DNA from: CAZZDK01 sp964652235
GTDB lineage: Bacteria > Pseudomonadota > Alphaproteobacteria > UBA9219
Reading direction: 5' to 3'
Length of the DNA stretch: 64,000 nt
Assembly: GCA_964652235.1 (NCBI GenBank)
Contig: CAZZDK010000001.1
Span: 93,466 to 157,465, forward strand
Shown: piece by piece, positions 53,643 to 62,307 of the stretch
Position numbering within the stretch: the stretch's first letter is position 1
Layout: every line of letters begins with the position of its first letter
The notes under the pieces: model-generated
Database searches by the model: none
What the model was told of the DNA's origin: nothing
The model's input: the letters and a program-made list of their open reading frames with translations, nothing else
Position numbers and translations under genes: made by a program

Positions 53643-55871
53643 TTATCCTTTATCAGATTCGCCTTCTTCCGCCAAAGCCCCGCCTCCTCTCTCGCTTGCC
53701 CGGCGCGGCCAGAGGAGCGACACCACCGCGCCGCCTCCCGGCCTGTCGTCCAAAAGAAGGCTGCCGCCGTGATCTTCCATGATCTTCTTGACGATGGCAA
53801 GGCCAAGCCCCGTCCCCTTGGCCCTGGTCGTGACATAAGGCTCGGCCAGCCGCTCCCTCTCCTCGACGGGCAGGCCGCGCCCGTTGTCCGAAACGGACAG
53901 GAAGACCATATCGTCCTCGGTGAGGGACAACGTCAGACCGATCTCGCCGGAGGGCAAGATTCCTTCCGAAAGCTCCTCTCTTCCGTCAATGGCTTCGGCG
54001 GCGTTCTTAAGAAGATTGGTCAAGGCCTGGGCGATCTGGCGCCCGTCGCAATCGGCCCAGAAAGGCTCGTCGGGCAGCTCTTGAGAGTAGTGGATATCGC
54101 CCCTGGTCGCGCTTTGCAGGAAGAGGGTCTGGCGGCAAATATCCCTCATTTCATGAGGTTTGATAACGGGGGTCGGCATCCGGGCGAAGGCCGAAAATTC
54201 GTCCACCATCTGCCCGATATCCTCGACGTGCTTGATGATCGTATCGACGCAGGTCTGAAAGACTTCCGGATCGCTCGTGATTTCCTTCATGTATTTGCGG
54301 CGCAAACGCTCGGCGGAAAGTTGGATGGGCGTGAGGGGGTTTTTAATCTCGTGCGCGATTCGCCTGGCCACGTCGGCCCAGGCGGCCTTGCGCTGCGCGG
54401 TCACGAGCGCCGAAACGTCGTCGAAGGTCACGACGTAGCCCTTCACCTCGCTGCCCTGAAGTTCCGAGGACAGGCGCACGAGGATGGTGCGCGTCGGCTG
54501 GCCCGCGCGGCGAATTTCCACCTGCCCGTCGCGCTGCTTGGCGCCGCGCGGCATGGAAACCAAAACGTCGGCGATCTCCGGGGCCAGGACTTCGAGCGGA
54601 TGGCCCGTGAGCGCGTCGGCGTTCGTGATCTGGAAAAAATCGCTGGCGCGGGCGTTCATCATGTTGATCCGGAACTGCGGATCGAGCCCGATCACGCCCG
54701 CCGAAACGCCCGCCAGGACGGCTTCGGTGAACCGGCGGCGCAGATCGAGCTGGCGATTGGCCTCCACAAGTTCGGCGCGCTGCGCTTCGAGCTGGCCCGT
54801 CATGCGGTTGAAGGCGCGACCCAGCTGCGCCAGTTCGTCCTCTTTCCCGTCGTCGCCCGTTTCCTCCACCCGCGCGGTCAAATCGCCCCGGCGCACGCGG
54901 TCCGTCGCGGCGATGAGGGCGCTGACGGGCCGCACGAGGCTGCCCGCGAAATTGAGCCCCAGCCACACCGCCGCCAAGAGCAAAAGCAGCGCCACGACCG
55001 CGAAGATGATCGTAATCATCACGCGAATGCCGGAACTGTGCTCCTTCAGGTTGTGATATTCCCTGACAGCGTTTTCCGTCGCCTCCATGTGGGAAAGAAC
55101 CTTCGGCTCCACAAGGCGGCCCACGAACAGATAGGTGTCCACGAAGTTGTCGAGCCGCAAGAGAGCGCGCACGCGGTCTTCCGCGTCGCTGATAAGCAGA
55201 ACCACCTCGCCCTGCCGCGCGCGCTCGCGCATCTCGTCGGTCACCGGCTCGAACGACAGGGCAAAAGTCAGGCCCGAACGCGCCAGAATCTTGCCGGACC
55301 CGTCAAAGACGATCACTTCCGTGAGCGAACGAAGGTAGGCCTGGGCCGAGACGACCTGCGCGAGGCGCATGGGATCCTCGGACAGACGCACCGCCTGGCG
55401 GTTCAAATCGTTCGCCATCGCCATCGCGTCGGCGCGCAGGACCTGCTGATGCTCTTTCAGATAGGCCTGGGCGACTTGCTGGGACTCGTCGAGCGCGGTG
55501 CGGACGCGTTCGGAAAACCAGGCCTCCACCCCGAAATAGAAAAAGATGGCCGCGAACATCGCCGTCAAAACGGCGGGCGCGACGGCCAGAGTCGTAAAAA
55601 CGGAAACCACGCGGACGTGAAGGCGCGATCCGGCCTGGCCCCGGCGGCGGCGGGAAAGAACGACGTAGATCCTTTGCGCCACGAGCGTGCCGAGCGAAAG
55701 CAGAACGGCCAGGTCCAACCCCAAAAGAACTGTCACGGTCGTGGGATCGCTGCCGAAAAAGGGCGAGCGGGTCAAAGCGGCATAGGTCGCCGCGCCCAAA
55801 AGAACCGCGATCGCGGAAAGCAGCCCCGGCAAGGAAGGACGAAAGGAAGAGAGAAAAGCGCGAAGCTTCAT
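53643..55871 (-). CDS. ntrY: Nitrogen regulation sensor histidine kinase NtrY
   Basis: A 742-aa membrane kinase: about four N-terminal helices (TM regions within about 15-120 and again near 315-340), a periplasmic loop, HAMP-like and PAS domains, the H-box AHEIKNPLTPIQLSAERLRR and the ATP-binding GTGLGLAIVKKIMEDHGG. The start MKLRAFLSSF at 55871 is preferred over a longer frame. It overlaps the upstream Fis-like gene by 4 nt, so the operon is dusB, Fis-like, ntrY, ntrX. Confidence 0.93.
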   Translation of the reverse strand: MKLRAFLSSFRPSLPGLLSAIAVLLGAATYAALTRSPFFGSDPTTVTVLLGLDLAVLLSLGTLVAQRIYVVLSRRRRGQAGSRLHVRVVSVFTTLAVAPAVLTAMFAAIFFYFGVEAWFSERVRTALDESQQVAQAYLKEHQQVLRADAMAMANDLNRQAVRLSEDPMRLAQVVSAQAYLRSLTEVIVFDGSGKILARSGLTFALSFEPVTDEMRERARQGEVVLLISDAEDRVRALLRLDNFVDTYLFVGRLVEPKVLSHMEATENAVREYHNLKEHSSGIRVMITIIFAVVALLLLLAAVWLGLNFAGSLVRPVSALIAATDRVRRGDLTARVEETGDDGKEDELAQLGRAFNRMTGQLEAQRAELVEANRQLDLRRRFTEAVLAGVSAGVIGLDPQFRINMMNARASDFFQITNADALTGHPLEVLAPEIADVLVSMPRGAKQRDGQVEIRRAGQPTRTILVRLSSELQGSEVKGYVVTFDDVSALVTAQRKAAWADVARRIAHEIKNPLTPIQLSAERLRRKYMKEITSDPEVFQTCVDTIIKHVEDIGQMVDEFSAFARMPTPVIKPHEMRDICRQTLFLQSATRGDIHYSQELPDEPFWADCDGRQIAQALTNLLKNAAEAIDGREELSEGILPSGEIGLTLSLTEDDMVFLSVSDNGRGLPVEERERLAEPYVTTRAKGTGLGLAIVKKIMEDHGGSLLLDDRPGGGAVVSLLWPRRASERGGGALAEEGESDKG

Positions 55872-56152
55872 AAGGCCCTTTTCCCCGCCCGCCGGGGCCG
55901 GTCCTTCAGAAGGCCGAGCGCGCGCAGTTTTTTCCGCAAGGTGTTTCGGTTCAGTCCCAAAAGAGCCGCCGCTTTGAGTTGGTTTCCCCGGCATTCGGCC
56001 AAAACGATCCGCAAAAGCGGCCTTTCGACCTCCTGTAAAACGAGACCATAAAGGCCAGAAGACGGCAAGTGTTTTTCGTGCGCGTCGAAATAATCGCGCA
56101 AATGCCGCTCGACCGAGGCCGAAAGACTGGAAGGTTCGGGATTTATGCCCAT
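55868..56152 (-). CDS. Stand-alone Fis-type DNA-binding protein (NtrC C-terminal-like)
   Basis: A 94-aa protein consisting only of a Fis/NtrC-C-terminal-type domain: YGLVLQEVERPLLRIVLAEC, then RGNQLKAAALLGLNRNTLRK and KLRALGL. There is no receiver or AAA+ part. The start at 56152 has a GGGAGAAG ribosome site and overlaps the dusB stop region by 10 nt. In most alphaproteobacteria dusB is followed by full-length ntrB and ntrC; here only this domain remains. It could be a reduced NtrC or a true Fis. Enterobacterial fis is also co-transcribed with dusB. Confidence 0.85.
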   Translation of the reverse strand: MGINPEPSSLSASVERHLRDYFDAHEKHLPSSGLYGLVLQEVERPLLRIVLAECRGNQLKAAALLGLNRNTLRKKLRALGLLKDRPRRAGKRAL

Positions 56153-57153
56153 GCGCTTCTCCCTATCAACGGTTCGAAAAAGGCGCGGATGGCGTCGCGC
56201 GCTTTCGTTTCGTCGCTCGCGTTGTTCACAAATCCCCTGAACTCCGCCGCGCCGGGCAACCCTTTGCTGTACCAGCCCATATGCTTGCGCGCGACGCGCA
56301 GACCCGCTTGAGGACCGTAATAAGCGAGCATCGCCTCGAAATGCTCCAAGACGATCTTGTACTGCTCGGCCAGGCCCGGCGCGGGCGAGACCTTTCCTGT
56401 TGCCAGAAAATCCATCATCTGCCGCAAAAGCCAAGGCCTGCCGTAAGTCCCGCGCCCGATCATCGCGCCGTCCGCGCCGGACAGCAGAAGGGCCTGCGCC
56501 AGATCGTTTTCGTCGCGTATGTCGCCGTTCACGATGACGGGGATTGAAACGGCTTCTTTCACGCGGCGCACGGCCTCCCAGTCCGCCCGCCCGCCGTAGA
56601 ACTGGCTACGCGTGCGGCCGTGGACCACGACCATTTGGACGCCGCACTCCTGCGCGATTTGGGCCAAACGCGGCGCGTTGAGGTTCTCGCTGTTCCAGCC
56701 GAGACGCATTTTGACCGTCACGGGCACGTCCACGGCCCGAACGACGGCTTCCATAATCGCCGCCGCTTTGGCCTCGTCCTTCATAAGGGCCGACCCCGCC
56801 TCGCCGCTTACGATTTTCTTGACCGGACAACCGAAATTGATATCGATGATCCTGGCCCCGCGATCCGCGTTCAGCCTGGCGGCCTCGGCCATCACAACCG
56901 GATCGCTTCCCGCGAGCTGAACCGTCAAAACGTCCTTCTCGTCGGCCGGTTCAATCATTTGCAGGGTCTTTTTGACCTCGCGGATCATGGCCTGGCTCGC
57001 GATCATTTCCGAGACGACAAGCCCGGCCCCGAACCGCCGCACCAGCCGCCGGAAAGGCCGGTCCGTCACGCCCGCCATCGGCGCAAGCAGCACCGGCGTT
57101 TCGATGACCTCTTTACCCAAACGAATGGGGCCTCTTTTAACAGTCTCGCTCAT
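56143..57153 (-). CDS. dusB: tRNA-dihydrouridine synthase DusB (NifR3)
   Basis: FMN-dependent enzyme that reduces uridine in tRNA; 336 aa. It has LLAPMAGVTDRPFRRLVRRF at the N-terminus, DINFGCPVKKI, the catalytic Cys region, VVVHGRTRSQFYGGRADWE, and the C-terminal KHMGWYSKGLPG. The start MSETVKRGPIR at 57153 is preferred; the longer frame upstream is antisense to ispDF. It is the first gene of the ntr operon. Confidence 0.94.
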   Translation of the reverse strand: MSETVKRGPIRLGKEVIETPVLLAPMAGVTDRPFRRLVRRFGAGLVVSEMIASQAMIREVKKTLQMIEPADEKDVLTVQLAGSDPVVMAEAARLNADRGARIIDINFGCPVKKIVSGEAGSALMKDEAKAAAIMEAVVRAVDVPVTVKMRLGWNSENLNAPRLAQIAQECGVQMVVVHGRTRSQFYGGRADWEAVRRVKEAVSIPVIVNGDIRDENDLAQALLLSGADGAMIGRGTYGRPWLLRQMMDFLATGKVSPAPGLAEQYKIVLEHFEAMLAYYGPQAGLRVARKHMGWYSKGLPGAAEFRGFVNNASDETKARDAIRAFFEPLIGRSAWA

Positions 57154-57258
57154 GCGCCTGCCATAACATTTGCACAAAAAATAGGCAACCAGAGAAAGGC
57201 TTGCCTTAACCTCAAGGCGGGGGTTAAGTGAACGCCTTGAAAAAACAACGTTGTTGCC

Positions 57259-58419
57259 ATGCCCACCTGCACAGCCCTTATCGTCGCCGCCGGTTCCGGC
57301 CAACGCTTCGGCGGCCCTATTCCCAAGCAATACCAGGATGTCGGCGGGTTGCCGATCCTGCGGCGAACGGTTTTGGCCTTTTTGAGCCACCCGCTGGTGG
57401 ACCGCGTTCAAGTCGTCATCAGCCCGCAGCACCGCGATCTTTACGACCGCGCGGTCGGAGACCTCGGTTTGCCCGAACCCGTGCCCGGCGGCGCGCAAAG
57501 ACAGGATTCCGTCCGTCTGGGGCTTGAGGCGCTGGCCTCCTCCGGCAACAGGCCGGACTTCGTGATGATCCACGACGCGGCGCGCCCGCTCATCGACGCG
57601 GCGACGATCACCGCCGTGCATAAGGCGCTCACGGCCTCTCCCGGCGCGATTGCGGCCAAACCTTTGGTCGATACGCTCAAACGCGGCGCGAACGGCGTCA
57701 TTACGGATACCATCGACCGCGCGAACCTCTGGCAGGCGCACACGCCGCAGGCCTTTCACTTTGACGTTATTTTGAAAGCGCACAAGGCTGCCGCCGGTCA
57801 ACAATTGACCGACGACGCCGCCGTGGCCGAAAAGGCCGACATTCCCGTCACCCTCGTTCCTTCCAACCCGGACAACATGAAAATCACGAACCCCGACGAT
57901 CTCGATCGCGCCGCGCGTCTGCTTGGCCAGACTTTCGGCGACATCCGCACGGGCCTCGGCTTCGATGTGCATCAGCTGATCCCCGGCGACGTCATCCATC
58001 TGGGCGGCCTGGCCATTCCGCACGACAAAACCCTCAAAGGCCACTCCGACGCCGACGTTTTGCTCCATGCCATCACCGACGCGCTGCTCGGCACGATGGC
58101 GATCGGCGACATAGGGACGTTCTTTCCGCCCAGCGATCCGCAATGGAAAGGCGCCGACAGCGCGATCTTCCTGCGCGAGGCCGCGCGCATGATCAACGAG
58201 CGCGGCGGACGCATCGCGCACGTGGACGCCGTCCTGATGTGCGAAGAGCCGCGTCTCGGCCCGCATCGGCAGGCCATGCAAAAACGCGTCGCGGAACTTT
58301 TAGAAGTCAATCTCGACCGCGTGAGCCTCAAAGCCACGACGACCGAACGCCTCGGCTTTACGGGCCGCGGCGAAGGGATCGCGGCTCAGGCCATCGCGAC
58401 GGTGAGGTTCGAGGGATAA
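57259..58419 (+). CDS. ispDF: Bifunctional 2-C-methyl-D-erythritol 4-phosphate cytidylyltransferase / 2,4-cyclodiphosphate synthase
   Basis: Two non-consecutive steps of the MEP isoprenoid pathway in one 386-aa protein, a fusion typical of alphaproteobacteria. IspD domain (about 1-225): AAGSGQRFGGPIPKQYQ and HDAARPLIDAATITA. IspF domain (about 230-386): GLGFDVHQLIPGDVIHLGG (metal-binding D-x-H), KGHSDADVLLHAITDAL, and KATTTERLGFTGRGEG. The next gene starts directly after its stop. Confidence 0.96.
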   Translation: MPTCTALIVAAGSGQRFGGPIPKQYQDVGGLPILRRTVLAFLSHPLVDRVQVVISPQHRDLYDRAVGDLGLPEPVPGGAQRQDSVRLGLEALASSGNRPDFVMIHDAARPLIDAATITAVHKALTASPGAIAAKPLVDTLKRGANGVITDTIDRANLWQAHTPQAFHFDVILKAHKAAAGQQLTDDAAVAEKADIPVTLVPSNPDNMKITNPDDLDRAARLLGQTFGDIRTGLGFDVHQLIPGDVIHLGGLAIPHDKTLKGHSDADVLLHAITDALLGTMAIGDIGTFFPPSDPQWKGADSAIFLREAARMINERGGRIAHVDAVLMCEEPRLGPHRQAMQKRVAELLEVNLDRVSLKATTTERLGFTGRGEGIAAQAIATVRFEG

Positions 58420-58917
58420 ATGCTCTTTCCCTCCGACATAGCGTCTCTGGCGCGGCAGGTGATCGAAGCCGCCGCGCGCGAGAAAAAAAGGATCGTCACG
58501 GCGGAATCCTGCACGGGCGGGCTTTTGGCGGCGGCGCTCACGTCGATCCCCGGCGCGTCGAACGTCTTTGATCGCGGATTCGTTTCCTACAGCGAGGATT
58601 CCAAAATCGACCTTCTGGGCGTCCTGCCGGAAACGCTGAAGCGCCGCGGCCCCGTCAGCGAAGAAACCGCCGAGGAAATGGCGCAAGGCGCCTTGGACTA
58701 TTCGCAGGCGGACCGAGCGGTTTCGATCACGGGCATCGCAGGGCCGGGCGGCGGAAGCGCCGATAAGCCCGTCGGCCTGGTTTGCTTCGGCGTGGCCACG
58801 CGCGAGGGCGCGCGCTTTCACCTGCGCCATATCTTCAAAGGCGACCGCGACGAAGTGCGCCGCCAAAGCGTCGTTGAGGCGCTAAAGCTGCTGTTGTCCT
58901 TGTCGGAAGGGAAGTAG
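58420..58917 (+). CDS. pncC: Nicotinamide-nucleotide amidohydrolase PncC (CinA C-terminal family)
   Basis: A 165-aa stand-alone CinA-C/PncC protein that recycles NMN by deamidation. Motifs: TAESCTGGLLAAALTSIPGA with the catalytic Ser, GFVSYSEDSKIDLLGV, and SITGIAGPGGGSADKPVGL. It starts at the base after the ispDF stop, so it is transcribed and translated with it. Confidence 0.92.
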   Translation: MLFPSDIASLARQVIEAAAREKKRIVTAESCTGGLLAAALTSIPGASNVFDRGFVSYSEDSKIDLLGVLPETLKRRGPVSEETAEEMAQGALDYSQADRAVSITGIAGPGGGSADKPVGLVCFGVATREGARFHLRHIFKGDRDEVRRQSVVEALKLLLSLSEGK

Positions 58918-58948
58918 CCTCGTTTTCGCGAAAACGATTCTTTTCCCT

Positions 58949-59102
58949 TGTCATTGCGAGGCGTTCTGCTCCCGCAAAGCGGGAACGGAACGCCGAAGCA
59001 ATCCAGAGTCGTTACGCGCGTCTTTGCAACGGCCCTGGATTGCGTCGTCGGCTCTCCCGCCGCGCGCTACGGCGCGGCAAGGCGGGCCTCCTCGCAATGA
59101 CG
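58949..59102. repeat. Dispersed palindromic element, copy 5
   Basis: Outer arms TGTCATTGCGAGG and CCTCGCAATGACG, inner GCAATCCAGAGTCG and a CCTGGATTGC partner, with a GC-rich inner hairpin CCCGCAAAGCGGG. It lies after pncC in the convergent spacer with the secreted unknown gene, and may also act as a terminator. Confidence 0.85.
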
Positions 59103-59117
59103 AAGGAAAAAGCCGCC

Positions 59118-60302
59118 CTACTCCTTCACCGTGATCCCGGCGGGCGCGGCGATCGGCGGGGCCGCGGCGGGAAGAATATCCTCTTTGGCTTTGGTCTCGG
59201 ATTCCTTAAGGGCGGCGCCCTCGCTCCTGGCGGCGGGATGTTCGGCTTCCTTCTTCTTGGCGGCTTTTTTCTTCGCCTTTTTCGGAGCGACTTTCCCGGC
59301 TTCTTTCTTGGGCGCGGCGGGGGCCTTAATGCTGTCCTTGTTCAGCTGCGCCTCAAAGCTGGTGCAGCCCGCGATTCCCTGGAAATAGCCGCTGAACGTC
59401 CCGGCGACGGGATCGAAGCTGCCGATCATGATGGTATTGTAGAAATCCTTCGGCCTTTTGATCCATTTGCCGGGATTGACCAGGATCCGCATCGTATCGG
59501 CGTCGTATTCGCCGGAAACCAGATACTTTCCGTCCGGCACGTAAGGATTTTTGGGCGTGGGGTAAAAGCTGAAAAAGCCCTCGAACCTGTCGCCCTTCAT
59601 CCGCTCGATGGCGAGCGTGCCGCCCGTGGTCCCTTGGCCGCAGGCGTAAGTGCCGCTCCACGCCCCGACGGGGGAAAAGTTTTCAAAAACCTTTCGGTCG
59701 CCGCGCATCGCCTGCAAGGGCAAAGCCCTGTCCGTCGCGCCGGAAGCGGAAGACGGCACCAAAGCGGTCGGCGGAGCGGAAGCGGGCAGCGAAGGATCGA
59801 CACTCTTCAAAACGTTTTCGGAAACGGGCGAAAGCGGCGCGGAGGTTTCGCACAGGACCATCACAAGCCCTATCTCTCCCGCGGACCAGAGAAAGATCAT
59901 ATGCTTGCCCTCGCGGTCGGCGCTGAAAAGCGTCACGTCGCGCGAAACGCCGCTGGCCGTCTTGGACTCGACGGCGTAGCCCTGGGCGCGCAACCGGTCC
60001 ACGGCGTTGTTGAAAATTCGATCGACGCGCGGCTGCTCGTCTCCCGCGAGACGCCAGCCGTAAACCTCCATCTTGCCGCAACTGCGCCCCAGTTCGCTGC
60101 TGGCGATCAGCATGGCCATCTGGAAATTGCGTTGAGGCGGCAGGACAAGCGGCGGATCGTCGAAAACGATTCCCGCGATGGGCGAGCTCGTCGCGGTGGG
60201 AAGGTCGGCGGCTTGCCCGGAAGAGAAAAAGAAAACCCAAAAACCCACGGCCAGGCAAAGGCCGAAAAGAGTCTGTCTTAAAACCGTCCGTTTCATCGTC
60301 AT
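59118..60302 (-). CDS. Secreted protein of unknown function with Lys/Ala-rich tail
   Basis: A 394-aa exported protein: signal peptide (about 1-30, ending SSGQAA), a mixed alpha/beta first domain (MAMLIASSELGRSCGKMEVY to about 140), and a second domain with WSGTYACGQGTTGGTLAIER and YNTIMIGSFDPVAGTFSGYF, resembling small beta-barrel domains. The last 80 or so residues are a Lys/Ala/Pro-rich tail. The start at 60302 has AAGGG six bases upstream; 60296 and 60317 are alternatives. Unrecognised. Confidence 0.75.
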   Translation of the reverse strand: MTMKRTVLRQTLFGLCLAVGFWVFFFSSGQAADLPTATSSPIAGIVFDDPPLVLPPQRNFQMAMLIASSELGRSCGKMEVYGWRLAGDEQPRVDRIFNNAVDRLRAQGYAVESKTASGVSRDVTLFSADREGKHMIFLWSAGEIGLVMVLCETSAPLSPVSENVLKSVDPSLPASAPPTALVPSSASGATDRALPLQAMRGDRKVFENFSPVGAWSGTYACGQGTTGGTLAIERMKGDRFEGFFSFYPTPKNPYVPDGKYLVSGEYDADTMRILVNPGKWIKRPKDFYNTIMIGSFDPVAGTFSGYFQGIAGCTSFEAQLNKDSIKAPAAPKKEAGKVAPKKAKKKAAKKKEAEHPAARSEGAALKESETKAKEDILPAAAPPIAAPAGITVKE

Positions 60303-60405
60303 GACGAGCCCTTGCATCCGTCGCGTCCTTTGTCGAATCGAGCGCCCCGAAAGGCGCCGCCCACTATGCCGGGGCTTGCTTTTTGAGGCAAGAGCGGGTT
60401 TGGGG

Positions 60406-60726
60406 TCAAATGGCCGTTCTCAGGATTTCCTGATAGGCCGACACCACCTTATCCCTTATGGCGGTGACGGTCTGCATCATGATCTCCGCCCCGCTGACGG
60501 CCAGGATAACCTCCTGCAGATCGGCCTTGCCCGCCGCCCCCAGAGCGGCCATTTCCTCGCTTTTCTTGACGCTGCTCACGGCGTCGCCCAGGAAATCGGA
60601 CAGCATATCCGAGAAATCCCCCCCGGCCCCGGCGACTTGGCCCGAACCGGACAGTCCCTTGCCCAGAGCCGCGCCGCTTTCCGCGTTCTTATAGGCCGAC
60701 AAGGCCCCGGCGATGTTCATAACCAT
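60406..60726 (-). CDS. fliE: Flagellar hook-basal body protein FliE
   Basis: Links the MS ring to the rod, 106 aa. It ends ADLQEVILAVSGAEIMMQTV then RDKVVSAYQEILRTAI, the conserved FliE C-terminus (QxYQExxxMxI-type). The N-terminus is variable and Gly/Ala-rich. Last gene of the flgB-flgC-fliE operon; the operon starts from the divergent region with the CtrA-type box. Confidence 0.93.
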   Translation of the reverse strand: MVMNIAGALSAYKNAESGAALGKGLSGSGQVAGAGGDFSDMLSDFLGDAVSSVKKSEEMAALGAAGKADLQEVILAVSGAEIMMQTVTAIRDKVVSAYQEILRTAI

Positions 60727-60741
60727 GAGAAGGCTCCTTTA

Positions 60742-61158
60742 TCAATTCCGCAAGAGGTCGATGGTCCGCATCAGCATCGTGCGCGAGGATTCGATGACGT
60801 TCAGATTGGCTTCGTAGGAACGCTGGGCCTCGCGCAGATCCATGCTTTCCATGATCGTCTTGACGTTGGGCGTCAGAACGTAGCCCTGCGCGTCCGCCGC
60901 CGGGTGCGAGGGATCGAACTTTTTGATGAAGGGGCTTTTATCGGCCTGAACGCCCGCGACCTTGACCTTATAGGCCCCGATAGCGCGATCGAACTCGTTC
61001 TTGAACGAAACGACCTGGCGCTGGTAAGGGGCCTCGCCGGGCTGGGAAGGCGTGGTGGAGGCGCCCGCGATGTTTTCCGCGACGACCTTCATGCGCGTGG
61101 ACTGCGCCCGAAGGCCCGAAGTCGCGATGGTCATGACGTTGGTCAGATCGGAAGACAT
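60742..61158 (-). CDS. flgC: Flagellar basal-body rod protein FlgC
   Basis: Proximal rod component, 138 aa. It shows MTIATSGLRAQSTRMKVVAE with NIAGASTT, the N-terminal rod/hook signature, and a C-terminal SMDLREAQRSYEANLNVIE, both expected for FlgC. It follows flgB by 7 nt and precedes fliE by 15 nt. Confidence 0.95.
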   Translation of the reverse strand: MSSDLTNVMTIATSGLRAQSTRMKVVAENIAGASTTPSQPGEAPYQRQVVSFKNEFDRAIGAYKVKVAGVQADKSPFIKKFDPSHPAADAQGYVLTPNVKTIMESMDLREAQRSYEANLNVIESSRTMLMRTIDLLRN

Positions 61159-61165
61159 CCCTCAC

Positions 61166-61552
61166 CTATTTGCCGATGGCGACGCGCAGAAGCGACACGA
61201 ACTTGTTATAGATGGAAACGTCGGCCTGATATTCCATCGTGGCCTTGGAGACTTCCATCATCTGCTGCTCGAGATCGACGGAGTTGCCCGAAGGGAGGGT
61301 CTCGAAACTCTTGGCCTTTTTGGTCTTGGCGTTGACGCCCGCCATCGAGGCCGGAACGATGTGCTGGGGGTCCGTCACCCTCATGCCGCCGCTCGTCTCT
61401 TTGAGAACGGTCTCGAAGGGCAAAATTTCCTTGGCCTTGTAGCCGGGCGTGTTGGCGTTGGCGACGTTTTCGGCATGGACGGACTGCTTTTGCCCAAGAT
61501 AAGACATCTTGGCCGACATCAGGCTTAAAATGCCGCTCTCTGTGATGGACAT
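61166..61552 (-). CDS. flgB: Flagellar basal-body rod protein FlgB
   Basis: Proximal rod component, 128 aa. It has SILSLMSAKMSYL-type lead and the rod motif HAENVANANTPGYKAKEI, then a flexible middle and the C-terminal TMEYQADVSIYNKFVSLLR. The start MSITESGILSL at 61552 is preferred over a longer frame. First gene of its operon; the divergent promoter region lies directly upstream. Confidence 0.95.
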   Translation of the reverse strand: MSITESGILSLMSAKMSYLGQKQSVHAENVANANTPGYKAKEILPFETVLKETSGGMRVTDPQHIVPASMAGVNAKTKKAKSFETLPSGNSVDLEQQMMEVSKATMEYQADVSIYNKFVSLLRVAIGK

Positions 61553-61614
61553 CGGCACCCCCTTCGCGGCCGGAGCCACACAGCCCCGCCGGAGGATATG
61601 ATTGGACGAGAAAC

Positions 61615-61630
61615 TTAACGGAACGTTAAC
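61615..61630. promoter_or_regulatory. CtrA-type binding site TTAA-N7-TTAAC
   Basis: TTAACGGAACGTTAAC matches the full CtrA consensus (TTAA, seven bases, TTAAC) in the 123-bp space between flgB (minus) and the FlhB-C-like gene (plus). CtrA is the known alphaproteobacterial regulator of flagellar genes, so the site may control both operons. Confidence 0.7.
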
Positions 61631-61675
61631 AAAACATCTGGGACTCGCCGTGAGTCTGGGGTAAGCTCGCGCGGA

Positions 61676-62026
61676 ATGCAAGAGAATCATCTCTCGGACC
61701 CGCCCTTGAACGTGGCGCCCGCGCGGCGCGAGCGCGCCGTGGCCGTCGCCATCGAAGCCGACAAGGACGACCCCGCCGCCCCGCCCCGCCTGATCGCGTC
61801 GGGACGCGGCAAGCTGGCGGAAGAGATTTTGGCTCTCGCCTTCAGCCATGGGATCAAGGTCCGCGAGGATCAGGGTCTGGCCGAGCTCCTCGCGCAGCTG
61901 GATCTCGACACGCCGATTCCTAGTGAAGCCATCGTCGCCGTCGCGGAGATTCTGGCGAAGGTGTACGAAGCCAACGAGGCCGCCGCCCCGCACGATTTGA
62001 AAGGTTCGCCATGCCCGCCTCTCTGA
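61676..62026 (+). CDS. FlhB C-terminal-domain-like protein (FhlB type)
   Basis: A 116-aa protein resembling the cytoplasmic domain of FlhB/YscU export switches: RERAVAVAIEADKDDPAAPP, RLIASGRGKLAEEILALAFS, and DTPIPSEAIVAVAEILAKVY. The membrane domain is missing, and the self-cleaving NPTH is not present. Such FhlB proteins can substitute for or modulate FlhB. It overlaps the next gene by 16 nt; first gene of a fliO-fliP operon. Confidence 0.85.
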   Translation: MQENHLSDPPLNVAPARRERAVAVAIEADKDDPAAPPRLIASGRGKLAEEILALAFSHGIKVREDQGLAELLAQLDLDTPIPSEAIVAVAEILAKVYEANEAAAPHDLKGSPCPPL

Positions 62027-62307
62027 ACGAAACGCTTAATGAACTGAACGACCTGTGCCGGTTCTTCACGGACGCGGAAAGGCGTCTGAAGGACGGCCAG
62101 ATCGTCGATATGAAGGACATTGAGGCGCGCGTCGCCGCCGTCTGCCAGACCGTTCAGAACGCGGTGCCGGAACAGCAAAAAGAGTTTCTTCCCGAAATGA
62201 CGGTTCTGGTCAATCTCTTGAACGTTTACGAAAAGACGTTGCGCGACACCTACGGCAAAGCGATTGAAAAGGAACCGGATAAGGAACAGGGCCATGGAGG
62301 CGACTGA
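62011..62307 (+). CDS. Small helical flagellar-operon protein (FliT/FlgN-like size)
   Basis: A 98-aa all-helical acidic protein (LNETLNELNDLCRFFTDAER, DIEARVAAVCQTVQNAV, EMTVLVNLLNVYEKTL). It is unrecognised by sequence, but its length, helical nature and position between FlhB-C-like and fliO suggest an export chaperone or component of the FlgN/FliT type. It overlaps both neighbours, by 16 and 14 nt, so all are translationally coupled. Confidence 0.7.
   Translation: MPASLNETLNELNDLCRFFTDAERRLKDGQIVDMKDIEARVAAVCQTVQNAVPEQQKEFLPEMTVLVNLLNVYEKTLRDTYGKAIEKEPDKEQGHGGD

Noticed and set aside
52176..56051. 1291-codon open frame on the plus strand opposite ntrX-ntrY
   Set aside because: It is exactly antisense to two well-supported genes, His/Arg/Gln-rich without domains, and typical of the open antisense frames of GC-rich DNA.
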